NCBI GenBank assembly: GCA_946482325.1
Contig: CAMLRA010000189.1
Span: 1-6,869 of the forward strand
Reading direction: 5' to 3'
Length of the DNA stretch: 6,869 nucleotides
Source of the DNA: an uncultured Chromatiaceae bacterium
GTDB lineage: Bacteria > Pseudomonadota > Gammaproteobacteria > Enterobacterales > Alteromonadaceae
Part shown: piece by piece, positions 6,137 through 6,869 of the stretch
Numbering within the stretch: position 1 is the stretch's first letter
Layout: the number at the start of each line of letters is the position of its first letter
The notes under the pieces: generated by a model
The model's input: only the letters and a program-made list of their open reading frames with translations
Told to the model about the DNA's origin: nothing
Databases searched by the model: none
Program-made: the position numbers and the translations under genes

Positions 6137-6869
6137 TTAATGGCTCAAAGTCCGCACCGGCAGATAAGGGTTTTGGATGGTGATCACACGCCGTTTGGAT
6201 AAGTCTAATGCCTTCAGCTTGGCGGCAAAATGCTGATCAAACAGCCGCTGCAAACTGCCATCCTGCTGCATTTGCTGTAAGCCTTGCTGAAGTAACAGCG
6301 CAAGCTGTGGGTTTTGCTGACTGACAAAAAAATACTCTGCTGACGGGTATTTCAGCAGCCACTGACTTTCAATAATAAGCCCTTTAGCTTGCCACTGCGC
6401 CGCTTCGTCGCTAATTTCCAACACACCACGCGGCACTGCGTCGACGCGGTTTTTCAGCAATAACGGAAATAAATTGGCATATTGCGATACGCCTTGCACC
6501 TGCCAGCCATGCTGGCGCAGCAAGCCGGTATCAAGCCAGTCATGCACCTGGGCAAAACGCAGTTCACGCCACTGCGCGCCGGTACGCAGTGCGGCAAAAC
6601 GGTTGGCCTGTTGCTGATGAATAAGCAGCACACGGTAACCGCCATACCCGAAGTAAATCGGCATGCGGACCGGCAGGTATTTTTGTTCACGCTCCACCGA
6701 GGTTAAAGTCCAGACCACATCGACCCCGCCACCGGGCGCCAGTTCTTCCAGCGCACGGCTGCGGGAAAACACGTGGCGCGACGGCACCACTTGCGTCTGC
6801 GGCGCACTGCGGGCCAGCGCTGCCGTCAACAACGCAATGGCATAATCAGAGCGATGATCCTGCGCATGC
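6137..6869 (-). CDS. Family-3 periplasmic solute-binding protein (5' end outside window)
   Basis: This is a substrate-binding protein of the amino-acid (HisJ/FliY-like) superfamily, of which the last 243 residues are visible. The frame stays open to the right edge (HAQDHRSDYAIALLTAALA), so the start and any signal peptide are missing. Visible marks are RSRALEELAPGGGVDVVWTLTS early on, then PVRMPIYFGYGGYRVLLIH, the second-lobe segment RFAQVHDWLDTGLLRQHGW, YANLFPLLLKNRVDAVPRGVLEI, and YFFVSQQNPQLALLLQQGLQQM before the end. This set of motifs is typical of stand-alone binding proteins of proteobacteria that often have no permease or ATPase beside them. None is seen here, but the upstream side is outside the window. 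The ligand is unknown. It converges with the YfiR-like gene, with seven bases between the two stop codons and no recognisable terminator hairpin there. Confidence 0.85.
   Translation of the reverse strand, partial: HAQDHRSDYAIALLTAALARSAPQTQVVPSRHVFSRSRALEELAPGGGVDVVWTLTSVEREQKYLPVRMPIYFGYGGYRVLLIHQQQANRFAALRTGAQWRELRFAQVHDWLDTGLLRQHGWQVQGVSQYANLFPLLLKNRVDAVPRGVLEISDEAAQWQAKGLIIESQWLLKYPSAEYFFVSQQNPQLALLLQQGLQQMQQDGSLQRLFDQHFAAKLKALDLSKRRVITIQNPYLPVRTLSH

Noticed and set aside
6132..6144. Short inverted repeat AGCC/GGCT between the two convergent genes as a terminator
   Set aside because: The arms are four bases, there is no U-tract, and it overlaps coding sequence.

Overview
The window reads as chromosomal DNA from a gammaproteobacterium. 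The evidence is an EF-P with arginine at the modification site paired with EarP, and glutamine-rich proteins with moderate G+C. This would fit the Shewanella/Rheinheimera side of the Alteromonadales or the pseudomonads, but the exact genus is inference. Coding density is very high. The only gene-free stretch over 100 bases is the divergent promoter gap at 2284-2388, and there are no tRNA/rRNA genes, insertion sequences or CRISPR arrays that I can see.

Left part (1-2283, all on the minus strand, read right to left). First comes a predicted nuclease-fold protein of unknown role (2283-1771). It overlaps by one base a small three-helix membrane protein (1771-1397). Next is EarP (about 1312-146), the arginine rhamnosyltransferase that activates elongation factor P. 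Last is the start of efp itself (124 to the left edge), whose Arg32 is EarP's target. The pair EarP/EF-P supports translation of polyproline stretches.

Centre (2389-6129, plus strand). This is a compact three-gene operon with overlapping ends: a membrane diguanylate cyclase built like YfiN/TpbB (TM, CHASE8-like periplasmic domain, TM, HAMP, GGDEF), a 665-residue TonB-dependent outer-membrane receptor, and a small periplasmic YfiR-family (DUF4154) protein. In the known YfiBNR system the periplasmic YfiR represses YfiN, and the outer-membrane lipoprotein YfiB relieves that repression. Here the outer-membrane place in the operon is taken by a TonB-dependent receptor and no YfiB is visible. The simplest reading is a three-compartment relay in which ligand binding or transport at the outer membrane is reported through the YfiR-like protein to control cyclic-di-GMP synthesis. 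This is the most interesting part of the window. The wiring is inference from gene context.

Right part (6137-6869, minus strand). A family-3 periplasmic solute-binding protein, cut by the window edge at its 5' end, converges on the operon with only 7 bases between the stop codons.
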